Assembly: GCA_902496775.1 (NCBI GenBank)
Contig: CABVCF010000002.1
Location: 1 to 47,869 of the forward strand
DNA length: 47,869 nt
Source: an uncultured Collinsella sp.
Lineage (GTDB): Bacteria > Actinomycetota > Coriobacteriia > Coriobacteriales > Coriobacteriaceae
Direction: 5' to 3'
The notes beneath the pieces were generated by a model. It was not told the DNA's origin and did not search any database. It saw only the letters and a program-made list of their open reading frames with translations. Below are positions 35,870 to 43,151 of the stretch, piece by piece. The position numbers and the translations under genes were made by a program. Every line of letters starts with the position of its first letter. Position 1 is the first letter of the stretch.

Positions 35870-36919
35870 CTACCCTTGCACTTCGCCATTAGACGCTTCG
35901 TTGATGGCGCGGTACTCGGCACTCAGTTCGCGTGCCAGCTCTTCCTTACTTGGAAGATACGGCAGGTATTTGGCGGCAAACACTTGCTCGTTGTCTTCGG
36001 GCAGCGTGTACTCGACGATCGAATCGCTTTTGTCCGCGCAGAGCACGATGCCTATGGGCGGATTGTCGCCTTCGTTCATGAGTTCGCGCGTGTAGTAGTT
36101 CACATACATTTGCATCTGGCCCAGGTCCTGATGCGTAAGGTCATCGGTCTTAAGGTCGATGAGCACGAAGCAGCGCATCAGATAGTTGTAAAACACAAGG
36201 TCAATATAGAAATGGCGTCCATCAAAGGTGATGCGCTTTTGGCGCGCCTCGAAAGCGAAACCACGGCCAAGCTCCAGCAGGAACTTCTGAAGATGCGTGA
36301 TGAGCGCCTGCTCTAGATCGCTCTCGCGAAACGCAGTATCGTCCGAGAAACCTAAAAACTCCAGCACATATGGGTCGCGGATGATATCCTCGGGGCGACG
36401 AGCCGGGGCGCTCTTTTGGATTTCCTGGGTGACGGCCTCCTTGTCCTTGCTGGCAAGTAGGCGCTCGCGGAACATGGTATTGATCTGGCGTTCGAGCTGA
36501 CGCGTGCTCCAACGAGAATCGGCGCATTCGTTCATGTACCAGGTGCGAGCGTCAGGGTCGGAAATGCGCATCAACCTGCGGTAATGAGTCCAGCTCAATT
36601 CGCTACGCAGTGCGTCGCGAATTGGAAACGCAAGAAAGAACTGACGCATATTGCGAAGGTTTGCGATGCCAAAGCCTCTTCCGAAATCCGCGGTAAGCCT
36701 TCTGGAGAGGCCTGCAATCAATGCCTCTCCATATGCTGCGCGCTCCTCTCCGCCCTGTTCATCAACAATACTCTTGCCGATTTCCCAATATGCCCCAACC
36801 ATCGCAAAGTTAACGGCGGTATAGGCCTTGTCGCGAGCGGCGTTGAGAATCGAGGAGACCTGCTTGTAAAAACCTTCGGGCACGATTGCCGATTCTCCAC
36901 GGTTTACCAGTTCACCCAT
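35870..36919 (-). CDS. DUF1016/YhcG family PDDEXK nuclease-domain protein
   Basis: A 349-residue protein of the DUF1016 (YhcG-like) family: an N-terminal helical DUF1016_N domain (YTAVNFAMVGAYWEIGKSI, GFGIANLRNMRQFF, LSWTHYRRLMRI) and a C-terminal PD-(D/E)XK nuclease domain. The nuclease core is visible as FYIDLVFYNYLMRCFVLIDLKT (D...D-x-K, about 240-260), then LGQMQMYVNYY and PPIGIVLCADK. Members are found singly in variable chromosome regions and near restriction or phage-defence genes; their target is not established. The ATG at 36919 (GTG at 36922 just before) has only a weak GGGG ribosome site. The DNA is less GC-rich than the flanks. No methylase or toxin partner is adjacent, so a solitary acquired gene is likely. 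Confidence 0.85.
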   Translation of the reverse strand: MGELVNRGESAIVPEGFYKQVSSILNAARDKAYTAVNFAMVGAYWEIGKSIVDEQGGEERAAYGEALIAGLSRRLTADFGRGFGIANLRNMRQFFLAFPIRDALRSELSWTHYRRLMRISDPDARTWYMNECADSRWSTRQLERQINTMFRERLLASKDKEAVTQEIQKSAPARRPEDIIRDPYVLEFLGFSDDTAFRESDLEQALITHLQKFLLELGRGFAFEARQKRITFDGRHFYIDLVFYNYLMRCFVLIDLKTDDLTHQDLGQMQMYVNYYTRELMNEGDNPPIGIVLCADKSDSIVEYTLPEDNEQVFAAKYLPYLPSKEELARELSAEYRAINEASNGEVQG

Positions 36920-37087
36920 CACTGTCGCCCCACTTTCCTCTTGTGGAATGCATCTTTATCGAATTTAGTTTAAAGCCTCGCGCGGACACGAATTACTGTG
37001 CTGTTTGGCACCTTCGCATGGGGGCCTTGCGGTGACTAAAATGTGGCCATAGAGGCAGTTTTAGCGAACCCCGCGGGAGTGACACGC

Positions 37088-37357
37088 ATGGATAACAGCA
37101 CTTTGCTGTTCCAGGACAAAGGTTCGGGTAGGTTTAAAGACGTTAAGATCTACCCCAACCGTATTGAGGTGCTCAAGAAGGGCACTTTTGGCGGCAAGCA
37201 CACCGAGATTGTTTATCTTAAGGACATTACGGGCGTCAATAGAATCAAAGGCCGCGATGTTTTTCTGCGCAATCGTCTGTTGACCGCTTGCGTCTTTAGC
37301 CTGAACAGCCGTGCGAAGGCCCAGGAGTTTGTTAACGCGCTGAACATGGTGATGTAG
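37088..37357 (+). CDS. Small PH-like domain protein
   Basis: An 89-residue protein consisting of one predicted beta-rich domain with a final helix: LLFQDKGSGRFKDVKIYPNRIEVLKKG, then IVYLKDITGVNRIKG, then SRAKAQEFVNALN. This is the pattern of short bacterial PH domains (strand-rich with a closing helix), of unknown ligand. There are no signal or membrane segments. The ATG at 37088 follows GGGAG; TAAAAT at 37037-37042 with TTCGCA 18 bases upstream is a possible promoter. The similarity is to fold pattern only, so the call is cautious. Confidence 0.65.
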   Translation: MDNSTLLFQDKGSGRFKDVKIYPNRIEVLKKGTFGGKHTEIVYLKDITGVNRIKGRDVFLRNRLLTACVFSLNSRAKAQEFVNALNMVM

Positions 37358-37385
37358 CCGATAGCGGCGTTCGGGCCAAGGTAAA

Positions 37386-37422
37386 AATCGGGGGCACAGA
37401 ACGGTGTTCTGCGCCCCCGATT
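37386..37422 (-). terminator. Long-stem terminator of the PI-PLC-like gene
   Basis: The 17-nt arms 37386-37402 and 37406-37422 (AATCGGGGGC... / ...GCCCCCGATT) pair with a single mismatch. The T-run (ATTTTTAC) is on the minus-strand side, just after the PI-PLC-like stop. Confidence 0.85.
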
Positions 37423-37451
37423 GAGTCGATGTGTCTAAAAGGCCGGCTTGC

Positions 37452-39947
37452 CTATTCGACAACGTCCTCGTTGTTTTCACCGTCACTGGCAAGCATCGCC
37501 GCGCCGGCGACCGTTGTCGCCACGGCGGCGGCAGCGAGCCCGGCGGCAACGCCAGAGCTGTCGCCCGTGTCGGCGAGCTTTCCGCCCGAGCCCTTGCCCT
37601 TGTTGCCCTTACCGTTCTTATCAGCGCTGCCTGCGTTGGAACCCGTGCCGCTGCCGGTGCCGGCGCCGGCAGCACTGTCCGAGGCCGCTACGGTAAAGCT
37701 TGCGGCTCCGTCGCTGGCGAGCGTGTAGTTCTGCGCCGCGTTGCCCAAGAGACCGTTCACGCGCACCCAGTACGTTCCTGCGGCAAATGTTTCGCCCTCG
37801 GCCATTGCTGTGCCCGGAGCGCCGTTCGCGTCGTGCACAAACTCGAGCTGGGCCGTGCAGGCATCGGTTTCGAGCTTGCCCTCGAGTGATGCCGCAATCT
37901 TGGCGCGCACGTCTTCGCCGGCCTTAAGGCCTTCGAGTCCCTCAAAATGGGGCGTCAGCGCGCGTGGATCGATATCGATGGGCACAGAGCCCTGCAGCCC
38001 CGTAACGGTCTCGTTGCCCAGGGCGTCGACATCCACGTATTCAATGGCAAACGCATGGCCCGAAGCTGTCGCGTTGAGCGCGTTGCTGCTGTCGGCAAGG
38101 CGGAAATGACCCTCGCCAACGGTCTTGCCATCCTGGAATGAGGCATCGCTCAGCGAGTCGCCGTACGTCATGCGCATGCGGGTCGGGAGATAGTACGGGA
38201 GATAGTACGAAGCCGTCTGCTTGTGCTCCGTATCGTAATTGCGCTGATAGATGCTCCGGGCCAGCGCCGCATCAACAAAGTCGGATGCGATGATGCCAAT
38301 GTGCTTGAGGTAATCTGACTTTGTATCCTCGATGCCGCTGGGATTGATGTACGGGCTCTTATACAGATGCTCGTTGACTACTCGTGCCGAGGTAAAAGGA
38401 TTGCCTCCGTGCGACAAGCCCGTGCAGCTGGTGTAGTTGATAGACCAGCAACGCTCCAGGACTTTCTCCTTGGCCCCGTTATCGTCCTCGACATCTACCT
38501 CGTTGCGCGTGCGCCCGGACGTTTCCTTCAGCGCATTATCGACCCAGCTGAGCTTGTCGGTTCCCGTGAGTTTGTACTTGTCCTGGGCGTATACCTTGGT
38601 GCAATAGGGCTCTTTATCGCCTGTTTCCCCCGCGGCTTCAAAGCCCCGCGCGTCTTGGACGAGACACATAGTGGCGCTGTCGGAGTGAGCCTTGATCTTG
38701 TCATCCCATTCGGTAAGGTCGAGGCCCCACGTGTGGCCGCTTACACTGTTGCCGGCGAGCCTAAATCGACGCAGCAGAACGATCTTTCCGCGCACCTCGT
38801 GTAGCGTGGGGATTCGGCTCGACGTATAGAACAGTTTGGGGTTGTCGTCCAAAACCTTGGCGAAAGCCGTCGTAACACTTTCGTCGGTAGCCTCGTCGTT
38901 GCCTCGTGATACAAGCATGATGAGCGCTTCTGTCGGGTTTTCGTTCAAAAACGTTTTGAAGTAGCCTATGACATCGGAAAGATGCATAAAGTACGCGTCT
39001 TTTTTGAGCAGGTAGTAATCCCCGTGGTCGATGCCAGGGTTGTCGCCCTTTCCGAGCCGGATATCAAAATAGCGAATGCCTTCGAGCAACTGTGTGGGAA
39101 TGTAATCCTGCTGGCATTTTACTTGCGAGGATTGGGGCTCGGTGTCGTTGTCCACACTGCAAGTGCTCGAATCGTGCGTGCCCGGGATGCTCAGCTCGTC
39201 GAGGAACTTGTTGTCGTCGACGTATTTCATCCAACATGGCCCATCGACGTAGCTGCTGTACGTGATCCAGTCGAGGCTGCTAACCGTGGCATCGTTCTTT
39301 TTCATGTCGTAACCGATAAGTTCGAGCTCCCACGGAATGCTCTTACTCTTATGGCAGATCTTATTGTTGTCCTGGTCTTCGCCGTTCGATTCTATTGCCA
39401 GGTACTTAATGTCTTTTTTCTCGGTTTCTTTCTCGACCGTGCGGTCTCGGATGATATAGGTTCCGTTTGATTGACGCTCGAACGCAAAAGAGCGGCTGGG
39501 CTTGCCGTCATGCTCGCCACTCCATACGTGGATGACCTTTCCGTCTTTGTCCGAGTCGCCATCGACCGACCAAATGCTGTAGCCCGTCTTTTTATGCTCT
39601 TCGAAATTGAGCAAGGTGCGGATAGCATACCAGTTTGTATCGTCATTCTTGGTCGTTACGTTCTCAAGGATGAGCTTGCTGGACGTGCCGTCATTAAACA
39701 GATGGCAGACGTTGCCGATGACGTTGCCGTCTTCGTTAACGCTTGCGGTACGAAAATAGCCCGCGGGGCGAAGGCGAATGACGAAATTGTCGAGGCTGAC
39801 TGCTGGCCCGGCCGTGCTGTCCGCAAAGGCTGCCCGCGGGCTAATGCCCAGCATGGCGGTTTCGGGCAGGCTTGCAAGTGGCGACAACGCCGCGAGTCCA
39901 AGGCCCAACGTAAATGCTCGGCGGCTGATGGCGTGGTGTTCGGTCAT
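37452..39947 (-). CDS. Secreted PI-specific phospholipase C-like protein with LADTG C-terminus
   Basis: An 831-residue exported protein. The N-terminus has a twin-arginine signal (SRRAFTLGLGLAAL, Arg9-Arg10, cleavage near AFA-DS). A beta-trefoil-like region of about 170 residues with DRTVEKETEKK-type strands precedes a PI-PLC X domain. The two catalytic His are in SIPGTHDSS (about 258) and GIDHGDYYL (about 305), with YFDIRLGKG between. The tail has a Gly/Lys-rich linker, then LADTGD (about 790), a short hydrophobic stretch (VAAGLAAAAVATTVAGAAML) and an acidic end, DGENNEDVVE. LAxTG is the form used by class E sortases, but a true sorting signal ends in Arg/Lys. GC content is lower than its neighbours. 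GGAG precedes the ATG. Substrate (PI, GPI or similar lipids) is inferred from the fold. Confidence 0.85.
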   Translation of the reverse strand: MTEHHAISRRAFTLGLGLAALSPLASLPETAMLGISPRAAFADSTAGPAVSLDNFVIRLRPAGYFRTASVNEDGNVIGNVCHLFNDGTSSKLILENVTTKNDDTNWYAIRTLLNFEEHKKTGYSIWSVDGDSDKDGKVIHVWSGEHDGKPSRSFAFERQSNGTYIIRDRTVEKETEKKDIKYLAIESNGEDQDNNKICHKSKSIPWELELIGYDMKKNDATVSSLDWITYSSYVDGPCWMKYVDDNKFLDELSIPGTHDSSTCSVDNDTEPQSSQVKCQQDYIPTQLLEGIRYFDIRLGKGDNPGIDHGDYYLLKKDAYFMHLSDVIGYFKTFLNENPTEALIMLVSRGNDEATDESVTTAFAKVLDDNPKLFYTSSRIPTLHEVRGKIVLLRRFRLAGNSVSGHTWGLDLTEWDDKIKAHSDSATMCLVQDARGFEAAGETGDKEPYCTKVYAQDKYKLTGTDKLSWVDNALKETSGRTRNEVDVEDDNGAKEKVLERCWSINYTSCTGLSHGGNPFTSARVVNEHLYKSPYINPSGIEDTKSDYLKHIGIIASDFVDAALARSIYQRNYDTEHKQTASYYLPYYLPTRMRMTYGDSLSDASFQDGKTVGEGHFRLADSSNALNATASGHAFAIEYVDVDALGNETVTGLQGSVPIDIDPRALTPHFEGLEGLKAGEDVRAKIAASLEGKLETDACTAQLEFVHDANGAPGTAMAEGETFAAGTYWVRVNGLLGNAAQNYTLASDGAASFTVAASDSAAGAGTGSGTGSNAGSADKNGKGNKGKGSGGKLADTGDSSGVAAGLAAAAVATTVAGAAMLASDGENNEDVVE

Positions 39948-40154
39948 AACTTCTCCATTCGTAGAGTGCGGTTATGCGATAGTTTTGGTCACTATACTGC
40001 CCAGATGTTTAAAGATGCTGGTTTAATTGTCTGCGCGGCGCGATAAATCGGTGGGCGGACGTGTTGGGGTGTTTGTCGTTTTCGTACTGTTGCCACATTT
40101 GGGGCGGTTCCGGCGTCCGGCATCCTCGCGTTCGTCGGCTACCGGCATAAGAAA

Positions 40155-40180
40155 GGGAGGGTCGGTTTACCGGCCCTCCC
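40155..40180 (-). terminator. Intrinsic terminator of the lipoprotein gene
   Basis: GGGAGGGTCGG (40155-40165) pairs with CCGGCCCTCCC (40170-40180), one wobble; on the minus strand the stem is followed by TTTCTT. Confidence 0.85.
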
Positions 40181-40252
40181 TGGGTACGAAGCGCTGGGGT
40201 ACCGTCGCTTGTTTGCACTGCGACCGTGTTTCCCGTTGCGCTTGCCAGTCGC

Positions 40253-40846
40253 TTAGCGCTTGATCTCGATATCGTCGAGCTTGACGTCCATGGCCTCGGT
40301 CTTGGCCTCGGCGATGTCGTCGGCAAATTCCAGAGACTTCATCATGGTCTCGACGGCGTCCTTGTGTTCCTCGACGTTGTCGATACGCACGTACACACTG
40401 CCGCCGTCAACGTCGGTGAAGTATTCGGTCGTTACGCCGCCCGAGTGCGTGAAGTAGGCACTGCGCCAGGTCTTGCCATTGTACTTAACGGGATCGCTCT
40501 CGGTCCATCCAGAGTTGGCCTTCCACTTTGCCTCGTAGTCGAACAGCTCGTCGGCGTTCTTGTCAGGATCGAAGACGGGGATGAAGCGGTCGCTGGCGTG
40601 CTCGCTCTCGGTGAACTTAAACTGGGCCCTGTCGGCGGTGTCGCCGGCAACGTCGGTGATCTCGACTCCCTCGGGAACCTCGACCTTAAACCAAATGAAG
40701 TCGGTCCTCATATCCACGGCTGGCTTTTCTGCGCCGCCGCCACCGCCACTTCCGGTAGCGCCGCCGCTGCCACCGCAGCCCACCAGGGCAACTGCGGCAA
40801 AGAGGCTTATGCAGAGGGTGAGAATCGCAAAGGCCTTCTTTTTCAT
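40253..40846 (-). CDS. Small lipoprotein of unknown function
   Basis: A 197-residue lipoprotein with a clear signal peptide and lipobox, ALVG-C24, followed by a Gly/Ser-rich linker. The mature domain (about 150 residues) contains FIWFKVEVPEGVEITD and TTEYFTDVDGGSVYVRI, which look beta-rich, and a closing helix KDAVETMMKSLEF. The pattern is like surface domains of Gram-positive lipoproteins, but no family is recognised. GAGGAGG precedes the ATG at a good distance. It is probably anchored to the outer face of the membrane; it is not in an operon. Confidence 0.85.
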   Translation of the reverse strand: MKKKAFAILTLCISLFAAVALVGCGGSGGATGSGGGGGAEKPAVDMRTDFIWFKVEVPEGVEITDVAGDTADRAQFKFTESEHASDRFIPVFDPDKNADELFDYEAKWKANSGWTESDPVKYNGKTWRSAYFTHSGGVTTEYFTDVDGGSVYVRIDNVEEHKDAVETMMKSLEFADDIAEAKTEAMDVKLDDIEIKR

Positions 40847-41306
40847 GGTCGTGTCCTCCTCGATCTGTAGCCGCCCACGGATTACCTGCCTTTACTGTAC
40901 GCGTGGACGGCTCGCTAGGGTGGGCCATGTGTCCCATTCTGGGGGCTGGAATTGCGCCGACAAGTGGCAATATGTGCGGTCGCAAAAGAGGGGAGGGCCG
41001 ATGCTGTCGGCCCTCCCCGGGGTTGGGCGCCCGGTGTTTTAAAGGGGCGCGTGTACGCGGGCATTGCCCCAACAGGTTCCTTGTTTATAGATATGTCCCA
41101 GTTTGTGACGTCCGGAAGTCCCGAAAGGTGAGCCATGTGTCCCATGTTTGCGTTGGCATGGTCTATCGTTTGCCATAGAAATCCGCGATGGCCAGGTGCG
41201 CTGACGCTCGAGTACTTATGGGCTAGACTTAGCACCATTATGTGATCGATGCGGTCGGTCGGTGGTTGCCACCCGACCGATGTATATGACTTGAAGGTGC
41301 GTGCGT
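40847..41306. other. Repeat-bearing intergenic region
   Basis: No gene is supported in these 460 bases. The 14-bp word GCCATGTGTCCCAT occurs at 40924-40937 and 41132-41145 in the same orientation. A perfect 12-bp hairpin, GGGGAGGGCCGA (40990-41001) with TCGGCCCTCCCC (41007-41018), has its T-run on the minus side. A promoter, CTGACG (41201-41206) with TAGACT (41224-41229) at 17-bp spacing, serves the next gene. A further hairpin (CGGTCGGTGG/CCACCCGACCG) sits in its leader near 41252-41276. Confidence 0.55.
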
Positions 41307-41939
41307 ATGAGCCAAGAGATGATGGACAAGACCTGCCGCGGGTTTGCCGAGGCGCTTGCCGCGCGCGAGCCGGTTCCCGGCGGTGGCAGCGCGAGCGCCT
41401 TTGTGGGCGCGCTGGGCGCCTCGCTGTGCGGAATGGTTGCCCGCTACGGTGCGACCAATCCCGCGCTTGCTGATCGTGCGGATGACCTGGCGCGCGCGTT
41501 TGCTCAGGCTGATGAGCTGTCCCAGGAGCTTGTCGAGTTGGTTGCCGAGGACGTTCGTGCCTACGGGCAGGTGTCCGCGGCGTACGGTATTCCGCGTGAC
41601 GATCCGGTTCGAGCGACCGCGATTCAGGATGCGCTGCATGTGGCCGCTATGCCGCCGTATCGCATTATGGATGCCTGCGGGCGTGCGCTGGCGCTGCTCG
41701 AGGACATGGCCGACAAGGGCTCGCGTCAGCTGCTGTCCGATGTGGCGTGCGGCGCCGTGTTCTGCCGTGCTGCTATGCAGGGCGCGAGTTTGACGCTCTT
41801 TGCGAACACCACGTCTATGAAGGATCGCGCTCGTGCTGAGGAGCTTGAGACGGCGTGTGATGAGTTGCTCGACACATGGTTGCCGCGCGCCGATGCGCTG
41901 GCGCGTCGCGCCTCCGACGCTGCAAGGAAGAGAGGATAG
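41307..41939 (+). CDS. fchA: FTCD_C family protein, probable methenyl-THF cyclohydrolase
   Basis: A 210-residue all-helical protein of the cyclodeaminase (FTCD_C) family with the signature EPVPGGGSAS at 21-30. The family includes formimino-THF cyclodeaminase and also FchA, the methenyl-THF cyclohydrolase of acetogens and methylotrophs. It lies 2 bases before a folD whose own cyclohydrolase residues are replaced, so the FchA role (methenyl-THF to 10-formyl-THF, reversible) fits best. Cyclodeaminase in histidine breakdown is the alternative, but no hut gene is seen here. The ATG at 41307 follows GAAGG; a GTG at 41301 is possible. The leader contains a hairpin of unknown meaning. Confidence 0.82.
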   Translation: MSQEMMDKTCRGFAEALAAREPVPGGGSASAFVGALGASLCGMVARYGATNPALADRADDLARAFAQADELSQELVELVAEDVRAYGQVSAAYGIPRDDPVRATAIQDALHVAAMPPYRIMDACGRALALLEDMADKGSRQLLSDVACGAVFCRAAMQGASLTLFANTTSMKDRARAEELETACDELLDTWLPRADALARRASDAARKRG

Positions 41940-41941
41940 CC

Positions 41942-42796
41942 ATGGCTGAACTGCTGAAGGGTGCTCCCGTTGCTCGCGCTTTGACTGAGGAACTCGCTGC
42001 TCGCTGCGCAACCCTGCGCGAGCGGGGCGTTGTTCCGACGTTGGCTATCGTGCGTGTAGGTGAACGCGAGGACGACCTATCCTACGAGCGCGGTGCGCTC
42101 AAGCGCTGCGAAAAAGTGGGGATTGAAGCTCGTCGCATTTTGCTTTCTGCCGATGTTTCGCAGGACGAGTTGTTGACGGCCATCGAGGACATCAATACCG
42201 ATTCGGCTGTTCATGGCTGTCTGATGTTCCGCCCGCTGCCCGCCGGCCTTGACGAGAACGCCGTCGCCGCAGCGCTCGATCCCGCCAAGGACGTTGACTC
42301 CATGACGCCGGCTTCGCTGCTCACCACGCTTTCGGGGCGCGGCGAGGGTTTTGCCCCCTGCACAGCCGAAGCCGTGCTTGCTTTGCTGGATCATTACGGC
42401 GTTGAGCTGGATGGAGCTAAGGTTGCTGTGGTCGGGCGCTCGCTGGTGATCGGGCGTCCCGTTGCCGCCATGCTTACGGCGCGCAATGCCACAGTGACGA
42501 CGTGCCATACGCATACGCGCGACCTTGCTGCCGAGTGCCGTGCGGCTGATATTGTGGTTGCGGCCGTTGGGCGCGCGCACACGATTGGTGTGGACGCGGT
42601 TCGCGAGGGCCAGACGATCATCGATGTGGGCATTAACTGGGATGAGGACGCTGGCAAGCTGGTGGGTGACGTCGATTTTGTTGCCGCGGAGCCGGTCGTT
42701 AACGCCATCACACCCGTGCCGGGCGGCGTGGGGGCCGTGACGACGGCGATTCTTGCCAAACATGTGATTGAGGCGGCGGAGCGCGCATCGAAATAG
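41942..42796 (+). CDS. folD: FolD-type methylene-THF dehydrogenase, cyclohydrolase residues replaced
   Basis: NADP-dependent methylene-THF dehydrogenase of the FolD family (284 residues). The Rossmann segment VVGRSLVIGRPVAAML and the C-terminal ITPVPGGVGAVTTAIL are typical, as are KDVDS and IIDVGIN. Aligned without gaps to E. coli FolD, the Tyr50 equivalent is kept (Tyr48), but Lys54, the residue needed for cyclohydrolase activity, is Ala52 here, and Gln98 in QLPLP is Phe96 (FRPLP). In bifunctional FolD, loss of this Lys abolishes cyclohydrolase while the dehydrogenase remains. The FTCD_C gene 2 bases upstream would restore the step. A ribosome site (GAGAGGA) lies within the end of the upstream gene, so translation is coupled. 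Confidence 0.9.
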   Translation: MAELLKGAPVARALTEELAARCATLRERGVVPTLAIVRVGEREDDLSYERGALKRCEKVGIEARRILLSADVSQDELLTAIEDINTDSAVHGCLMFRPLPAGLDENAVAAALDPAKDVDSMTPASLLTTLSGRGEGFAPCTAEAVLALLDHYGVELDGAKVAVVGRSLVIGRPVAAMLTARNATVTTCHTHTRDLAAECRAADIVVAAVGRAHTIGVDAVREGQTIIDVGINWDEDAGKLVGDVDFVAAEPVVNAITPVPGGVGAVTTAILAKHVIEAAERASK

Positions 42797-42834
42797 GCGT
42801 TTTGGGCTGTTTGAGGGGGTTAGCTATATACCAC

Positions 42835-43064
42835 GTGGTCAAACAATGCCAAATATGAGTACTGTTTCCAAGATAGTCACATATGTCTTACGTCTTTTTG
42901 GCTTCCTAACGGTATCCATTATCGTTAGGAAGCCTATTTTATTGAACTTATGGGGAATAACGTTGTCTTGCTTTTGGGCAAATGGGGATTTTCGGCACTC
43001 GTTACAGGGAAATTTGCTGCCACTAAATTAGTGACAGTACTCATATTTGGCATTTTTTGACCAC
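42835..43064. mobile_element. 230-bp noncoding element with 31-bp inverted ends
   Basis: Ends at 42835-42865 and 43034-43064 are inverted copies, 30 of 31 matching, containing TGCCAAATATGAGTACTGT. Inside lies a 12-bp perfect stem, GGCTTCCTAACG (42900-42911) with CGTTAGGAAGCC (42923-42934), followed by TATTTT. The interior is clearly more AT-rich than the genes beside it and has no supported gene. It fits a miniature inverted-repeat element (a MITE-like remnant) or a large structured RNA. No target-site duplication was clear. Confidence 0.55.
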
Positions 43065-43151
43065 GGGGGCTGCCGAGGCCGTGGTTTCGCCCTTTCTGCT
43101 CCGAAGCGATACACTGTTGCCGTTTGATTTCTTCGCTCAAGGAGGATGCGC

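Noticed and set aside
37043..37087. Longer N-terminus of the PH-like protein
   Set aside because: The upstream start overlaps a -10-like TAAAAT and lacks a ribosome site.
40915..41238. Minus-strand 107-residue frame upstream of the lipoprotein
   Set aside because: It runs through a perfect hairpin and repeat words, has no domain, and its composition is random-like.
42768..43031. Possible small membrane protein inside the inverted-repeat element
   Set aside because: The frame begins inside folD, lacks a ribosome site and uses codons unlike the genome; its coding look comes from AT-rich repeat DNA.
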